A stretch of 64,000 nt of DNA from Pseudobowmanella zhangzhouensis (GCF_042662685.1 NZ_JBHSYO010000003.1:310001-374000); one strand, 5' to 3'. Counted from the stretch's first letter, positions 26,290 to 35,360 are shown. Notes: generated by a model from the sequence alone, not told the origin. Program-made: numbers and translations.

Positions 26290-28144
26290 ACCCAGACTCC
26301 AAAATAGCCAAATTAATAATTGGCCACAACTGCATTAACTGTTGATGATCCTTGTCCCGAATGCTCTGCAGAATATGGTGTTGAGCCTTGCGACCGTCGA
26401 ATAGACCTGTCTGGACAAATCGAGTTTGTGACACCACTGACGTCAACCACCCGGCTAACTCATTACATAACCAATGGGGAGGATGAGTAAAACCAGATTT
26501 ATCGCGCCGCTGTCGAATCGCGACTGGGATTTGGGTAAAATTTTGTCGAAGCAGGGCCTTCGTCTGCCCCCTGTGAATCTTATTTGCCGCATCTGAATTA
26601 AATGCCGCCAGCACAAAGCGATAGTCCAAAAATGGCGATCGGATCTCCACAGAATTTGCCATGGACAGCCGGTCATAATTTTTCAGAATATATGGCAACG
26701 TATAGTAGTGAAAGTCCTCATAAAGCTTCTGAAACAACAGATCTTCGCGGTTGTAGTCCGCGTTATTTCGTTCTTCCACCGGCCAACTCGTCACCTCGTG
26801 CTGACCAAATAATTGTTTTAGCAAAGGCGAAACATGTGTCAGCTTGGTATGTAATTCATCCTGACTTTGCGGCGCTTGCAACAAAGTACTGCGCACAAAG
26901 TGGCTATCGCTGCCGGGACGGGAAGATGATATGGCTCCTATCGTATAAGCCAACTCAAGCGGATCCCGTCTCGCACGCAATAGATCGCCGGCATAAACGC
27001 TAAGGTGACGATAATACCCAGCTAACAATTCATCACCACCATGTCCTTCAATGGACACTTTAAAGCCTGCGTCCCTCATACCCTGATAAACATGCCACTG
27101 ACCAACAACCGGCAGGGCATTCACGTCTTCAAGACTTCTGGTACTGGTGACCAGACTATTGGCCATCCTAGAAGGGTCTACGGCCACCCGGTGAGACGGC
27201 AGCCGATAATGGTCAGTCACCATTTTTGCCCACTTATATTCATCCTGCGGTGTATCCGGGAATGAACCCACAAAAGCAGTGAGTTTTTTATCGCGCTGAA
27301 TGTCTGGCAAAGTACATAGCGTGCCAGTCACTGCAGATGAGTCCAACCCACCACTTAGCGCAACCGCAATATTGACGTCCGTGCGAGTCCGCACCTGACA
27401 GGCATCCTGAAATAATCCGAGTAATTCTTCCCTGCAGGCGGGTCGAGGTAAGTTTTTTATTTCTGTGTAGGTGTGCCACCAACGATGACGCGAAACGCCC
27501 TGCTCTGAAAACCAGGCGTATTCGCCGGGTAACAATTTTTGCACATGTTGGTATAGCGTGTCGGAGGTTGATTCCACCGCCTCAGGGCACAAGGCAAATC
27601 GAGCTGCTTGTTGCGGATCTATTACCAATCCGCCGGGGTGCGCAGCAAAGGCTTTTTGTTCAGATGCGACGGCAATTCCATGTTTATCCAAACGAAAATA
27701 CAGGGGCTTAACGCCAAATCTATCCCGACTCATAAATAACCGGCGGGTGTGATTGTCCCAGATGACAAATGCCCACATGCCATTGAAGCGCTGTAAACAA
27801 TCTTCCTGCCACATCTCAAATGCATGTAACAATACTTCAGTATCCGAGCCAGTTCTGAAGATTACGCCGTTTGCTTCAAGCTCAGTACGCAGTTCCACGT
27901 AATTGTAAATTTCACCATTGAAGACCAGCACATAGCGCTTGTCTTGGCTGACAAACGGTTGATTGGCATGCTCCGAGGTATCCACAATCGACAAACGGCA
28001 GTGCCCCAACCCTGCCCGACCATCGGCCAAAAGCATTTCGGTTTGATTATCGGGGCCACGATGAATTAACGCCCGATTGAAGGTCTGTAACACCGAAGGA
28101 GGTATTGGATGACTGTAATCAACCAGTGCACTGATACCACACAT
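26270..28144 (-). CDS. asparagine synthase-like glutamine amidotransferase
   Basis: The 624-residue product has the class II glutaminase domain with N-terminal catalytic Cys2 (MCGISALVDYS) and RGPDNQ. The ATP-pyrophosphatase synthetase domain carries the PP-loop ALSGGLDSSA near residue 265. It would transfer ammonia from glutamine to an AMP-activated carboxylate. In O-antigen loci such paralogs are thought to amidate uronic acids; here the WbpI product, a di-N-acetyl mannuronate, is a plausible substrate. Housekeeping asparagine synthesis remains an alternative. Confidence 0.85.
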   Translation of the reverse strand: MCGISALVDYSHPIPPSVLQTFNRALIHRGPDNQTEMLLADGRAGLGHCRLSIVDTSEHANQPFVSQDKRYVLVFNGEIYNYVELRTELEANGVIFRTGSDTEVLLHAFEMWQEDCLQRFNGMWAFVIWDNHTRRLFMSRDRFGVKPLYFRLDKHGIAVASEQKAFAAHPGGLVIDPQQAARFALCPEAVESTSDTLYQHVQKLLPGEYAWFSEQGVSRHRWWHTYTEIKNLPRPACREELLGLFQDACQVRTRTDVNIAVALSGGLDSSAVTGTLCTLPDIQRDKKLTAFVGSFPDTPQDEYKWAKMVTDHYRLPSHRVAVDPSRMANSLVTSTRSLEDVNALPVVGQWHVYQGMRDAGFKVSIEGHGGDELLAGYYRHLSVYAGDLLRARRDPLELAYTIGAISSSRPGSDSHFVRSTLLQAPQSQDELHTKLTHVSPLLKQLFGQHEVTSWPVEERNNADYNREDLLFQKLYEDFHYYTLPYILKNYDRLSMANSVEIRSPFLDYRFVLAAFNSDAANKIHRGQTKALLRQNFTQIPVAIRQRRDKSGFTHPPHWLCNELAGWLTSVVSQTRFVQTGLFDGRKAQHHILQSIRDKDHQQLMQLWPIINLAILESGYDNLTD

Positions 28145-28147
28145 ACC

Positions 28148-29305
28148 TCAGTCCACCTCGCCACAAAGCTCTGGTAGCACGTTATGCACGTTACTGGCCA
28201 CCGACCACTGGCCGCGATGCCGTGTCACTGCCCGGCGATACTGCATAAAATCCTCTGCGCGTAGCGTTCTGATTTTATCCGCCATTTGTGTCAAAGATTC
28301 ATTCAGGAAGGCCACACCCAGTCCATAGGTTTCGGTGTAATGTGCCATATCCTCAGAAAAACTGGTGATAACAGGTAAACCAGCGTAGAGAAACTCAAAA
28401 TACTTATTCGGCAGGCAATAGCGGTTCTGACTGTCATTTTCTTCCATGATATACAAACCTGCATCGTATTCGGCACATACTCTGGTGATGTAATCAGGAT
28501 GTACCGGCTCTAACAAGTTTACATTTGACTGACCCGCAATCAGCGCCTTTAGTTGCTCCGCATACTGATTACCGGGTTTAGCCACTAACATCATATCCAG
28601 TTGAAAGTCGTCTCCCAGCAACGCTAGTAGTTCGATCATGCGTTCCAGCCCCCGATTCTGAAATGCATTCCCGTGGTGAATAAACCGAAACGGACGCGTT
28701 ATCACGTAATCCGTTTTATCCGGCACCATAAGCTCCTCACGTGGAAAACTCGGAAACAACGCCACCTCCTTGCCAATCAGCGTGCGGTATTTAGCCTGAA
28801 TGGAAGGTGACACCGTCATCGCCCGATAACAACGAGGCATATGCTTTTTGCACATATACTCCGCCAGTCGCCCAACGGTATTTGCCCAGTTGGGTTGCTC
28901 AGCAAACTCGGTCGGGTAATATTCTCTGGCATCAAAAATTACCCGAGTTTTGCTGAAGTGACTGAATCGCGGTAATAAAAATAAATCATGGACAAAAACA
29001 TAATCAAATTGCCCATCCTGAATGTCAGGTATTCGGAACTTCGCAACCTGAATCGCTTCGGCTAACCACAATAGATTGAATCGGCTGGCAAATTTCGCTA
29101 ACCAACGCTTAAACGGCGATTGAATCGCTTTAGTGAGGTAACCAAATCTGGCCTCATCTGGTTGTTCATCCATTGCCGTTGGACAAAGGTACTTACAAGT
29201 ATGTGTCTGACTTAAATACAGAAATAGCCTGCGTGGTCGCGGACAATTGAGAATCGGTGTCTTAAACACAAATAAGATGGATTGGTGCATTAGCTTACCG
29301 TTCAT
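28148..29305 (-). CDS. glycosyltransferase, GT4-like
   Basis: The product (385 residues from the ATG at 29305) looks like a retaining GT-B glycosyltransferase of family 4. It has an N-terminal acceptor half (DYVFVHDLFLL, RVIFDAREYYPTEF), then FRFIHHGNAFQNRGLERMIE and the nucleotide-sugar end motif YCLPNKYFEFLYAGLPVIT with the usual glutamate region. The start overlaps the previous stop by four bases; a later ATG at 29290 is also possible. Donor unknown. Confidence 0.8.
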   Translation of the reverse strand: MNGKLMHQSILFVFKTPILNCPRPRRLFLYLSQTHTCKYLCPTAMDEQPDEARFGYLTKAIQSPFKRWLAKFASRFNLLWLAEAIQVAKFRIPDIQDGQFDYVFVHDLFLLPRFSHFSKTRVIFDAREYYPTEFAEQPNWANTVGRLAEYMCKKHMPRCYRAMTVSPSIQAKYRTLIGKEVALFPSFPREELMVPDKTDYVITRPFRFIHHGNAFQNRGLERMIELLALLGDDFQLDMMLVAKPGNQYAEQLKALIAGQSNVNLLEPVHPDYITRVCAEYDAGLYIMEENDSQNRYCLPNKYFEFLYAGLPVITSFSEDMAHYTETYGLGVAFLNESLTQMADKIRTLRAEDFMQYRRAVTRHRGQWSVASNVHNVLPELCGEVD

Positions 29306-29652
29306 TTGTGCAAACAAATCAGGTTACCCTGATAACCTAACTGACGACAATTTTTGCTGATCTCCTCTGCGTAGGCCTCACTGGCGACAATCAGTCTTTC
29401 AGGTTGATGCACCGCGAGTTGCTGGGGAGCATAGACCGCTATTTGCATCAGGCTATGAGTTCCTTCTTTTATCTGTCCGTCATACCAGTAATCAGGTTTA
29501 ATTCCGCGCTGTTGCAACAACGCTACCACAGCTTGACCAAGTTCTCCCGCACCGTAAATGCCCAGCGTTTTTGAGGGGATATCGTCGACCTGTTCAGCAA
29601 GTATCCTGTCTGCAGGCATGAAAAAATACTTAACCCGCTTAAACCAACTCAC
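29302..29652 (-). CDS. small Rossmann-type protein, module copy 2
   Basis: The 116-residue protein is essentially one nucleotide-binding-like module: GIYGAGELGQAVVALLQQRG, an aspartate at the end of the next strand (WYDGQI), IAVYAPQQL and LIVASEAYAEEISKNCRQLGY. It aligns by eye with copy 1 (25786-26289) and with the first 100 residues of the LicD fusion. No enzyme domain is attached. It is coupled to the GT4 gene by an ATGA overlap. Function unknown; a regulatory or scaffolding partner of the neighbouring transferases is a guess. Confidence 0.7.
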   Translation of the reverse strand: MSWFKRVKYFFMPADRILAEQVDDIPSKTLGIYGAGELGQAVVALLQQRGIKPDYWYDGQIKEGTHSLMQIAVYAPQQLAVHQPERLIVASEAYAEEISKNCRQLGYQGNLICLHK

Positions 29653-29692
29653 CCAATTCCCCTTGTATTAAACCTCATAGCATCCCCCCTTG

Positions 29693-30643
29693 TTAATCGC
29701 AGAGTTCACTGCAAAGTGGTCGGCCACTAAACTGACTAATTTTGTCTTCAACCCAAGAAAACCGGCCGGTAAGGCTCGCAAATTCATTAATGCATAACAT
29801 TTTGCGCTGACCCGTGTGCAACAACTCCAACAAAAAAGCGACTTTTTCCTGACTCCCTTCGCGGCATAACTGGAAACTAAAATGCACCATAGGTGTGGTA
29901 TCACGCAACTCACATAAGTCGTGTTTCAGGCAGTAATGGTTGTACAGGGATTCCACCAGCATTTGTGATTCGTGGCGGAATCGGTATCTGAGGTTATTGA
30001 GAAATTGCTCAGGGAATTGCTGCTCCAATAGCGCCATTTGTGACTTGCTAAAGGGTAAAAAGCCATGGCTCGGTTCGATAAAATGGCTGCGGTCAAAGCC
30101 CATCAGACTGGCACCACTAAGAATCCCCTGCCGCCAAAGGGTCAACGGCCAACTTTCATCACGCCAGTCGGCGTAAATCACAGGCTTGTCGCCGACAAAG
30201 AAAAACGACTCTTCCACGTCACCGGCCAGCATCACATCATCATTGCCAATCAGATAGCGCTCAGCCAAGCCGGGGATATGATGCACCCGCGCTGCCAGCG
30301 CCCGGGAATTAAAGGTCGGCAGATATTGCTCAACGCCCGTGAATAAGGTGCGGTGATCGACCAGCTCAATGCCGTCCAGCGCTAACTTGTGCGGATCTAA
30401 AAAGCCCGGGACCTGCTGGTCAGTAACCAGCCAGATGGTGCGGCACCAGGGTGCATGCTGACGAATCGAGCGCAAACAATATTTCAGCTCATCATGCTGA
30501 ACAAAGCGTTTATCGTCGGTGGATTGCTCACTATTTTGCGCAGACTCCAGCTCAAAGTCAGCCAGATAATGCTGACGCTTTTGTCGGTGAACAGGATCAT
30601 TACCGTCCACCCAGAAAATCACCACATCAATTGGCGTGCTCAT
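29693..30643 (-). CDS. Stealth-family sugar-phosphate transferase
   Basis: Stealth proteins transfer hexose-1-phosphate units in capsule synthesis and are homologous to animal GNPTAB. The 316-residue product shows CR1 at residues 5-17 (IDVVIFWVDGNDP), CR2 around 45-88 (DELKYCLRSI, then WLVTDQQVP) and CR3 (YLIGNDDVMLAGDVEESFFF). CR4-like sequence lies near HYCLKHDLCEL. Length is typical for bacterial members. It sits six bases after the LicD fusion, so two phosphotransfer-type enzymes are adjacent. Confidence 0.88.
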   Translation of the reverse strand: MSTPIDVVIFWVDGNDPVHRQKRQHYLADFELESAQNSEQSTDDKRFVQHDELKYCLRSIRQHAPWCRTIWLVTDQQVPGFLDPHKLALDGIELVDHRTLFTGVEQYLPTFNSRALAARVHHIPGLAERYLIGNDDVMLAGDVEESFFFVGDKPVIYADWRDESWPLTLWRQGILSGASLMGFDRSHFIEPSHGFLPFSKSQMALLEQQFPEQFLNNLRYRFRHESQMLVESLYNHYCLKHDLCELRDTTPMVHFSFQLCREGSQEKVAFLLELLHTGQRKMLCINEFASLTGRFSWVEDKISQFSGRPLCSELCD

Positions 30644-30649
30644 TTCGCG

Positions 30650-31531
30650 TTACCCCAACAATGTTGCATTGGCCAAATCCGCCAGTGCCCAGTCTTGTTT
30701 AGGGGTTTGCCAATCGCCGTAATGGCCGCTCAGATAACCCTCCACGTCATGTGGGAACATCAGTGTGTGACCTTGATATTCGACTAACTGTGGCTGGCTG
30801 AAATGCCGCGACGGCATGCGGATCATGCGGGATGAAAGACAATAATCCATCACCTCGCCGTTAATGTATTTCACAAACAGATCCAGTAATGGCCACTTGT
30901 CGGGTGCAGAAACACACGCGAGTTTCAGCGCCCGCACGGCAGCCGCCGGCACTGCACCCTGCGCGGTATTATTTTGATATCCGGTGAGTTGCCACTGCTC
31001 GCCGGTATTAGCCTGCAGGTAATCAAGAAAAATGGTTTGCAGTGCCAGTAATGCCGCCACATCATCGCCATGCAGCGCAATATCCAGATCATCATCCCAG
31101 GGGATCAGTACGCCATCACGATACAGGCCTAACAGGGTGCCGGCATCCACATAGTGACGTAACTGGTGTGCCTGCAGAAAACCACTCACCCAGCCAAGCA
31201 AGCGAATACCATTGGCCGCAAAAAGCGCATCATCGCCAAAATGTCGGGGTTTAATATAACGGGCTGGTAAACTGATAATGTGCTGCGGCAGTGCTAAAGC
31301 CTGACACTGACTGGCAATAGACTCGGCATATTCACTGGCGATAAGTACCACCGTGGCCTCACTGCCAGCAATATCTTGTGGTGCCAGCACGGGTAAATTG
31401 CACAACATACTGCCCTGCTTGTCTTTGGCATTATCGGCAAAGCCAATTACCTGGTACTCATTATTGGTGTGCTTGAGCGCGGCTTTTCCGGCTTCGCCGG
31501 CACCAAAAATCACTGCCAGAGGCTTAGACAT
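30650..31531 (-). CDS. Rossmann module (copy 3) fused to LicD-family domain
   Basis: The 293-residue product has two parts. Residues 1-100 are the same module as the two small proteins of this operon (VIFGAGEAGKAALKH, VIGFADN, VVLIASEYAESIASQCQAL). Residues 110-290 carry the LicD nucleotidyltransferase-fold signature, VDAGTLLGLYRDG followed by IPWDDDLDIAL at 143-153. LicD proteins attach phosphocholine or similar phosphodiester groups to glycans. The ATG at 31531 overlaps luxC by eight bases; an upstream in-frame start would read through luxC and was rejected. No choline kinase or cytidylyltransferase partner is seen. Confidence 0.82.
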   Translation of the reverse strand: MSKPLAVIFGAGEAGKAALKHTNNEYQVIGFADNAKDKQGSMLCNLPVLAPQDIAGSEATVVLIASEYAESIASQCQALALPQHIISLPARYIKPRHFGDDALFAANGIRLLGWVSGFLQAHQLRHYVDAGTLLGLYRDGVLIPWDDDLDIALHGDDVAALLALQTIFLDYLQANTGEQWQLTGYQNNTAQGAVPAAAVRALKLACVSAPDKWPLLDLFVKYINGEVMDYCLSSRMIRMPSRHFSQPQLVEYQGHTLMFPHDVEGYLSGHYGDWQTPKQDWALADLANATLLG

Positions 31532-32684
31532 AGCGCACCTGTCGGCATAACTGACTGAGTAAATCGTAACCATCCCACAGCGGCGCGAAATCCAGCGCTT
31601 GCCCGATGGGCACCAGCCGGTCCACACCGCGTACTGCCGGGTCACGCAACAGATCCAGCAGCCTATCACGCTCACAGCCCATATAACTTAGCGTCTGAAT
31701 TTTCTCATCAAGATGCCGGGTAATATCCTGCAACTGCGTCAGCGGTAACAGGTAAAACACCCCGTCGCCACAAAACCAGTCCAACGCCTGTTCGTCGACC
31801 GCCAGGATGCTCGATACCGCGATTCGGCCACGATACAGCGCCTGCCCTTTGCCCGTGGCGGCCAGCAATTGCTGATTGACCAGTTGATTATTGGCGCGGG
31901 TCAGGCCGTCATCCTGCTGCGCCGCAAGGGCGGCTAGTTTGTCCCACAGGGCAGGCTGATGCTGCTCATCGCCGAGCCAAAACAACACGCGGGGTGATGA
32001 GCAGGCCATCTGGCCGTGAGGTTGACTGTCACGCCATAGCGCCTGTGCCAACTGATCCAGTTGTGAAGCCTGTAACCCATTGGCGTCGATCAGCGCGGCG
32101 GACCAGCGATCGGCGAAACTAATATCCCGGCAGCGCGCTTTGGCAGGCAGCGCGCGGATAGCCATCACCGAGGCATCACCGCCCCATAACACACGTGCAT
32201 CGGCCAGCAAGCTCAGCCTGGCGCTGACATCAGACTCGCGGGCATAGCTGACAAACACATTACGCGAGGCCAGCTCTGCGAATTGTGGCTGCACCAGCAA
32301 ACCATTGATCGCGGCAATTAACTGTTGCTTAACCGGATTATCGCTGTTGGAAACCCGCACAATATTGTGATTGCCCATCAACAGCGCGCAGATCCAGCTA
32401 TACACAAACATACTGTCGACATTATTCGGCGTAATATGCAGTACGGTACCTAATGGCTTACAGAGCCCGCCCGGCATCTCAAACCATTGCTTGATACTGG
32501 CGTCCCGTAACCAAAAGCCCAGCGCGACTAACTCAGGGTACTGACGATATTGCGCATCACGCATCAGGTGCTGACTCAATTCAGCACAAAATGCCAGCGC
32601 CACAGCGTTCCCACACGCCAGAGGCGCCTGATGCGGCAACGCGCTTAATTGCCCCTGATAAGGTGATAGAAACTCAACTTGCAT
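31524..32684 (-). CDS. LuxC-like acyl-CoA/acyl-enzyme reductase
   Basis: LuxC reduces an activated fatty acyl group to the aldehyde with NADPH, through a cysteine acyl-enzyme. The product (386 residues from the ATG at 32684) has the LuxC-family features GTVLHITPNNVDSMFVYSW, a nucleotide region VLWGGDASVMAIR and the nucleophile context MACSSPR with Cys at about 228. An upstream in-frame start would overlap luxE deeply, so I prefer 32684. The LuxE-like synthetase gene is directly upstream; luxAB luciferase genes are absent. Confidence 0.85.
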   Translation of the reverse strand: MQVEFLSPYQGQLSALPHQAPLACGNAVALAFCAELSQHLMRDAQYRQYPELVALGFWLRDASIKQWFEMPGGLCKPLGTVLHITPNNVDSMFVYSWICALLMGNHNIVRVSNSDNPVKQQLIAAINGLLVQPQFAELASRNVFVSYARESDVSARLSLLADARVLWGGDASVMAIRALPAKARCRDISFADRWSAALIDANGLQASQLDQLAQALWRDSQPHGQMACSSPRVLFWLGDEQHQPALWDKLAALAAQQDDGLTRANNQLVNQQLLAATGKGQALYRGRIAVSSILAVDEQALDWFCGDGVFYLLPLTQLQDITRHLDEKIQTLSYMGCERDRLLDLLRDPAVRGVDRLVPIGQALDFAPLWDGYDLLSQLCRQVRYV

Positions 32685-33747
32685 CACTGCAACCCCGCAC
32701 CTCGGTTTTGGGCAATCGACCCTGCACACTGAAATAGCGCCCATGCCAGCCACACGGACAATCGTCTTCGCCCAATAAGGTGCCCATATCTTCGGTAAGC
32801 AGGCTAAAGCCCGGGTAACTGGTCGGGATCACCGACAGCACCTGTAGCAAGCCGGTTTCGCCCACCGCACAGGGAGCCAGTGTGAAGGGATTGCGCACTA
32901 TGATTTCCGCGCACATCGGGGTGTGTAAGTGCCTATGGGAACACTGCACAAACACAGAGCCAACCTGCTCTGCCATGCCGTAGAAATTGGTGACCTGAGT
33001 GGTGCCCAACCACTCGGTTGCCCCAGCCTGAAACACCGCGTCGCTTACCTGCTGGTCGATCAGTTTTTTCCATCCACCGCTATGCAGCAAAATTGCATTC
33101 TCGAAAGGTAAGCGTCGATTTGCTTGTTTCAGCGCCTCAATCACATGGGCCCATACCATAAAGGTAAAACCAAACATCAGTACCGCTTGCCCTGCATATT
33201 TCTCGGCAAAAGCATCGATAGCAGGCCAGTCCGGCTGCATATTCTCATCCAGCGCATAGGTATGGTCGCGACCGAACATCGCCAGCCCCTGAATGCCGGC
33301 ACCGCGCGCACTGAATAGTGCGCGGTCTTTCAGCACCGCCTTGCTATCCAAAATCAGCATGGGCAGGCGCGCGTTGCCTAAGCTGGCCTGCAGAATTTTT
33401 ACCAGCGCTTTGGACTGGCGTGCGGCGGTGAACTTATCCAGTACCACGGTCGCTGGGGTGGTTGCGGTGGTACCCGAGCTTTGCAGGGTCTTAAAGACCT
33501 CTCCGGCCGCAATGCTTTGCAAGCGCAGGTGTTTAAACAGCCGCACAGCCACATAGGGCAGCGCTTCCAGAGAATCAGCGGCGCTGACATCGCCTGTCAG
33601 ACGCGCGTAATCCCCACAGGCTTGGAGATGATGCTGATGTAACTGGTTAAATATCGGCAATAGGCGGGCACGTTTATCCCCCTGTGCCTCGCCATAGGGC
33701 AACACGGTTTGAATCAGTTCATCTATTTGCGCATGAAGGTCAGTCAT
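32674..33747 (-). CDS. LuxE-like acyl-protein synthetase
   Basis: LuxE activates a fatty acid as acyl-AMP, takes the acyl group on a cysteine and hands it to LuxC. The 357-residue product shows the LuxE family pattern: an ATP loop TLQSSGTTATTPATVV, an MFGFTFMVW strand, LLHSGGWKKL and VTNFYGMAEQVGSVFVQC, with a CPCGWHG metal or structural motif near the C-terminus. The ATG at 33747 overlaps the ligase gene by eight bases. It may alternatively charge another carrier in this cluster. Confidence 0.85.
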   Translation of the reverse strand: MTDLHAQIDELIQTVLPYGEAQGDKRARLLPIFNQLHQHHLQACGDYARLTGDVSAADSLEALPYVAVRLFKHLRLQSIAAGEVFKTLQSSGTTATTPATVVLDKFTAARQSKALVKILQASLGNARLPMLILDSKAVLKDRALFSARGAGIQGLAMFGRDHTYALDENMQPDWPAIDAFAEKYAGQAVLMFGFTFMVWAHVIEALKQANRRLPFENAILLHSGGWKKLIDQQVSDAVFQAGATEWLGTTQVTNFYGMAEQVGSVFVQCSHRHLHTPMCAEIIVRNPFTLAPCAVGETGLLQVLSVIPTSYPGFSLLTEDMGTLLGEDDCPCGWHGRYFSVQGRLPKTEVRGCSDAS

Positions 33748-35083
33748 TAAAGCTCCGCGCAATCGCCGGATAATCAGGCTTACCATTGCTACTTAGCGGC
33801 AGTTCGGCAAACTGACGCACCTGAATATGCCGTGGATGCAGGCCTAAAAAGTGTTGCAAGCGGGTTTGTATCTGGATTGCATCTCCTGATAGCACCGCGA
33901 CCTGCAAATACTCATCATTACCAGTGGCACAGGCCTGAATGCCGGCGCTGGCTAAATAGTCTTCCACATCCTGTAAATTGATGCGCTGGCCAAAGGGTTT
34001 AATAAAACGTTTTTTACGCCCGACGATGTAATAATCGCCATCCTCATCACGCCGCGCCATATCACCGGTTGCCAGCCATTCTGGTGGGGAAAATCGGGCT
34101 AAATCCGTTATACAACTGGCATAGCCAAGTGCCACATTAGGGCCACGGTAATACAGCTCGCCCTGTTGGTCACAGGCGTTGATGGGCTGACCTGCATCGT
34201 CGCGTAACTGAAACTCGCCATTGGCAATCGCCCGGCCAATACTGGTCGGTTTTGCCATTGGCGTGCGGTTCACCGCCATGCGTGCGGTGGCTTCAGTTTG
34301 ACCATACATCACAATAAATTCCTGACCATGCTCATCGGCATATTCTGCCAGCTGTGTTACTTGCTCTGCGGCTAACTTGCCTCCCGCCTGGGTATAATAG
34401 CTCAATGATGGCCAGTCTTTCCGTAAAAAACCCAGTTTAATCAGCATGTTATATGTGTATGGCACGCCAGCAAAGCTGGTAATGTTGTCGTGTTCCAACA
34501 GTTGCCAGAACTCGCGACTCATCACACTGGCGTTAAATAAACGCAGCGTCGCGCCATGGGCTAAATGGCTGTTAATCACCGACAGTCCATACACATAGTG
34601 GGGTGCTAAGGTGGTCAGGGCGATATCATCGGCCTGCATCGGCAATGACCCGGCGATCGCCACTGCATTGCTATGCAGGTTTTGACCACTCAGTGCCACC
34701 TGTTTGGCACTGCCGGTGGAGCCGGACGTAGACATCAACACCATCAACTCCGGCGCCAACTCATGGTATTGGTCACTTACCTGTTGTACGTGCCCGGCGC
34801 GATAAACAAGATTGGGCTGATAGGTCTGTTGTAAGGCACTGAGTTTGTCATCGTCCAGTTCAGGCGCCAACAGCATGGCCACATGCCCGCCCTGTAACAG
34901 AGCCAGATAGAAACTAATATCCGCCACACTATTTTGCATTTGCACAAATACCAGTTGGCGCTGGGTAGGTAAACCCGTTAACCAATGATTCACCCTATCC
35001 TGCAATTGCGCATAGGTCAGCGTCTCATCATCACTGATAAGTGCCACACGCTGAGCAAAGTTGGTTAACTGGTTAAAAAACAT
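33740..35083 (-). CDS. AMP-forming acyl ligase (ANL superfamily)
   Basis: This 447-residue adenylating enzyme would form acyl-AMP and load it onto the adjacent acyl carrier protein or CoA. Visible ANL motifs are A3 (LMSTSGSTGSAKQV, residues about 114-127), A5 (YGQTEATAR), A7 (ATGDMARRDEDG), A8 (GRKKRFIKPFGQRI) and the C-terminal A10 lysine (LSSNGKPDYPAI). It lies six bases after the carrier-protein gene. The acid substrate is unknown. Confidence 0.9.
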   Translation of the reverse strand: MFFNQLTNFAQRVALISDDETLTYAQLQDRVNHWLTGLPTQRQLVFVQMQNSVADISFYLALLQGGHVAMLLAPELDDDKLSALQQTYQPNLVYRAGHVQQVSDQYHELAPELMVLMSTSGSTGSAKQVALSGQNLHSNAVAIAGSLPMQADDIALTTLAPHYVYGLSVINSHLAHGATLRLFNASVMSREFWQLLEHDNITSFAGVPYTYNMLIKLGFLRKDWPSLSYYTQAGGKLAAEQVTQLAEYADEHGQEFIVMYGQTEATARMAVNRTPMAKPTSIGRAIANGEFQLRDDAGQPINACDQQGELYYRGPNVALGYASCITDLARFSPPEWLATGDMARRDEDGDYYIVGRKKRFIKPFGQRINLQDVEDYLASAGIQACATGNDEYLQVAVLSGDAIQIQTRLQHFLGLHPRHIQVRQFAELPLSSNGKPDYPAIARSFND

Positions 35084-35089
35084 CGCAAA

Positions 35090-35329
35090 TTAAAACGGTA
35101 CGCCGTGTTTGGCCAGAATCTCTTTGGCTTTGGCTACCGAACTCATATCGATGATGTCATCGGTATCCAGCATCACATCAAAGCGGCTTTCCAGCTCGCT
35201 GATTAAAATCATATGCGCGGTCGAGTCCCATTGCGGAATCGTGTTATAGGCCAGATCATCATTGACCGTACTGGCGTCGATTCCCAGTCCCTGACTAAAC
35301 GCCTCGACCAGTGTTTGTTGATTACTCAT
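35090..35329 (-). CDS. acyl carrier protein
   Basis: The 79-residue acidic helical product has the phosphopantetheine site WDSTAHM with Ser36, and the helix III region ELESRFDVMLDTDDIIDM typical of carrier proteins. A dedicated ACP beside an AMP ligase points to a private acyl-transfer route rather than general fatty acid synthesis, whose acpP normally lies with fabDG elsewhere. It begins 31 bases after pseH. Confidence 0.92.
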   Translation of the reverse strand: MSNQQTLVEAFSQGLGIDASTVNDDLAYNTIPQWDSTAHMILISELESRFDVMLDTDDIIDMSSVAKAKEILAKHGVPF

Positions 35330-35360
35330 CGTCTTTCTTCCAAGTCACCTTGTCCGCCAA

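Noticed and set aside
29668..29913. 81-residue frame at the 3' end of the Stealth gene
   Set aside because: It is a shifted frame within the Stealth coding region with no independent support.
31524..33747. Bioluminescence lux operon
   Set aside because: LuxC- and LuxE-like genes are present, but no luxA, luxB, luxD or luxG frame exists around them and the context is glycan synthesis.
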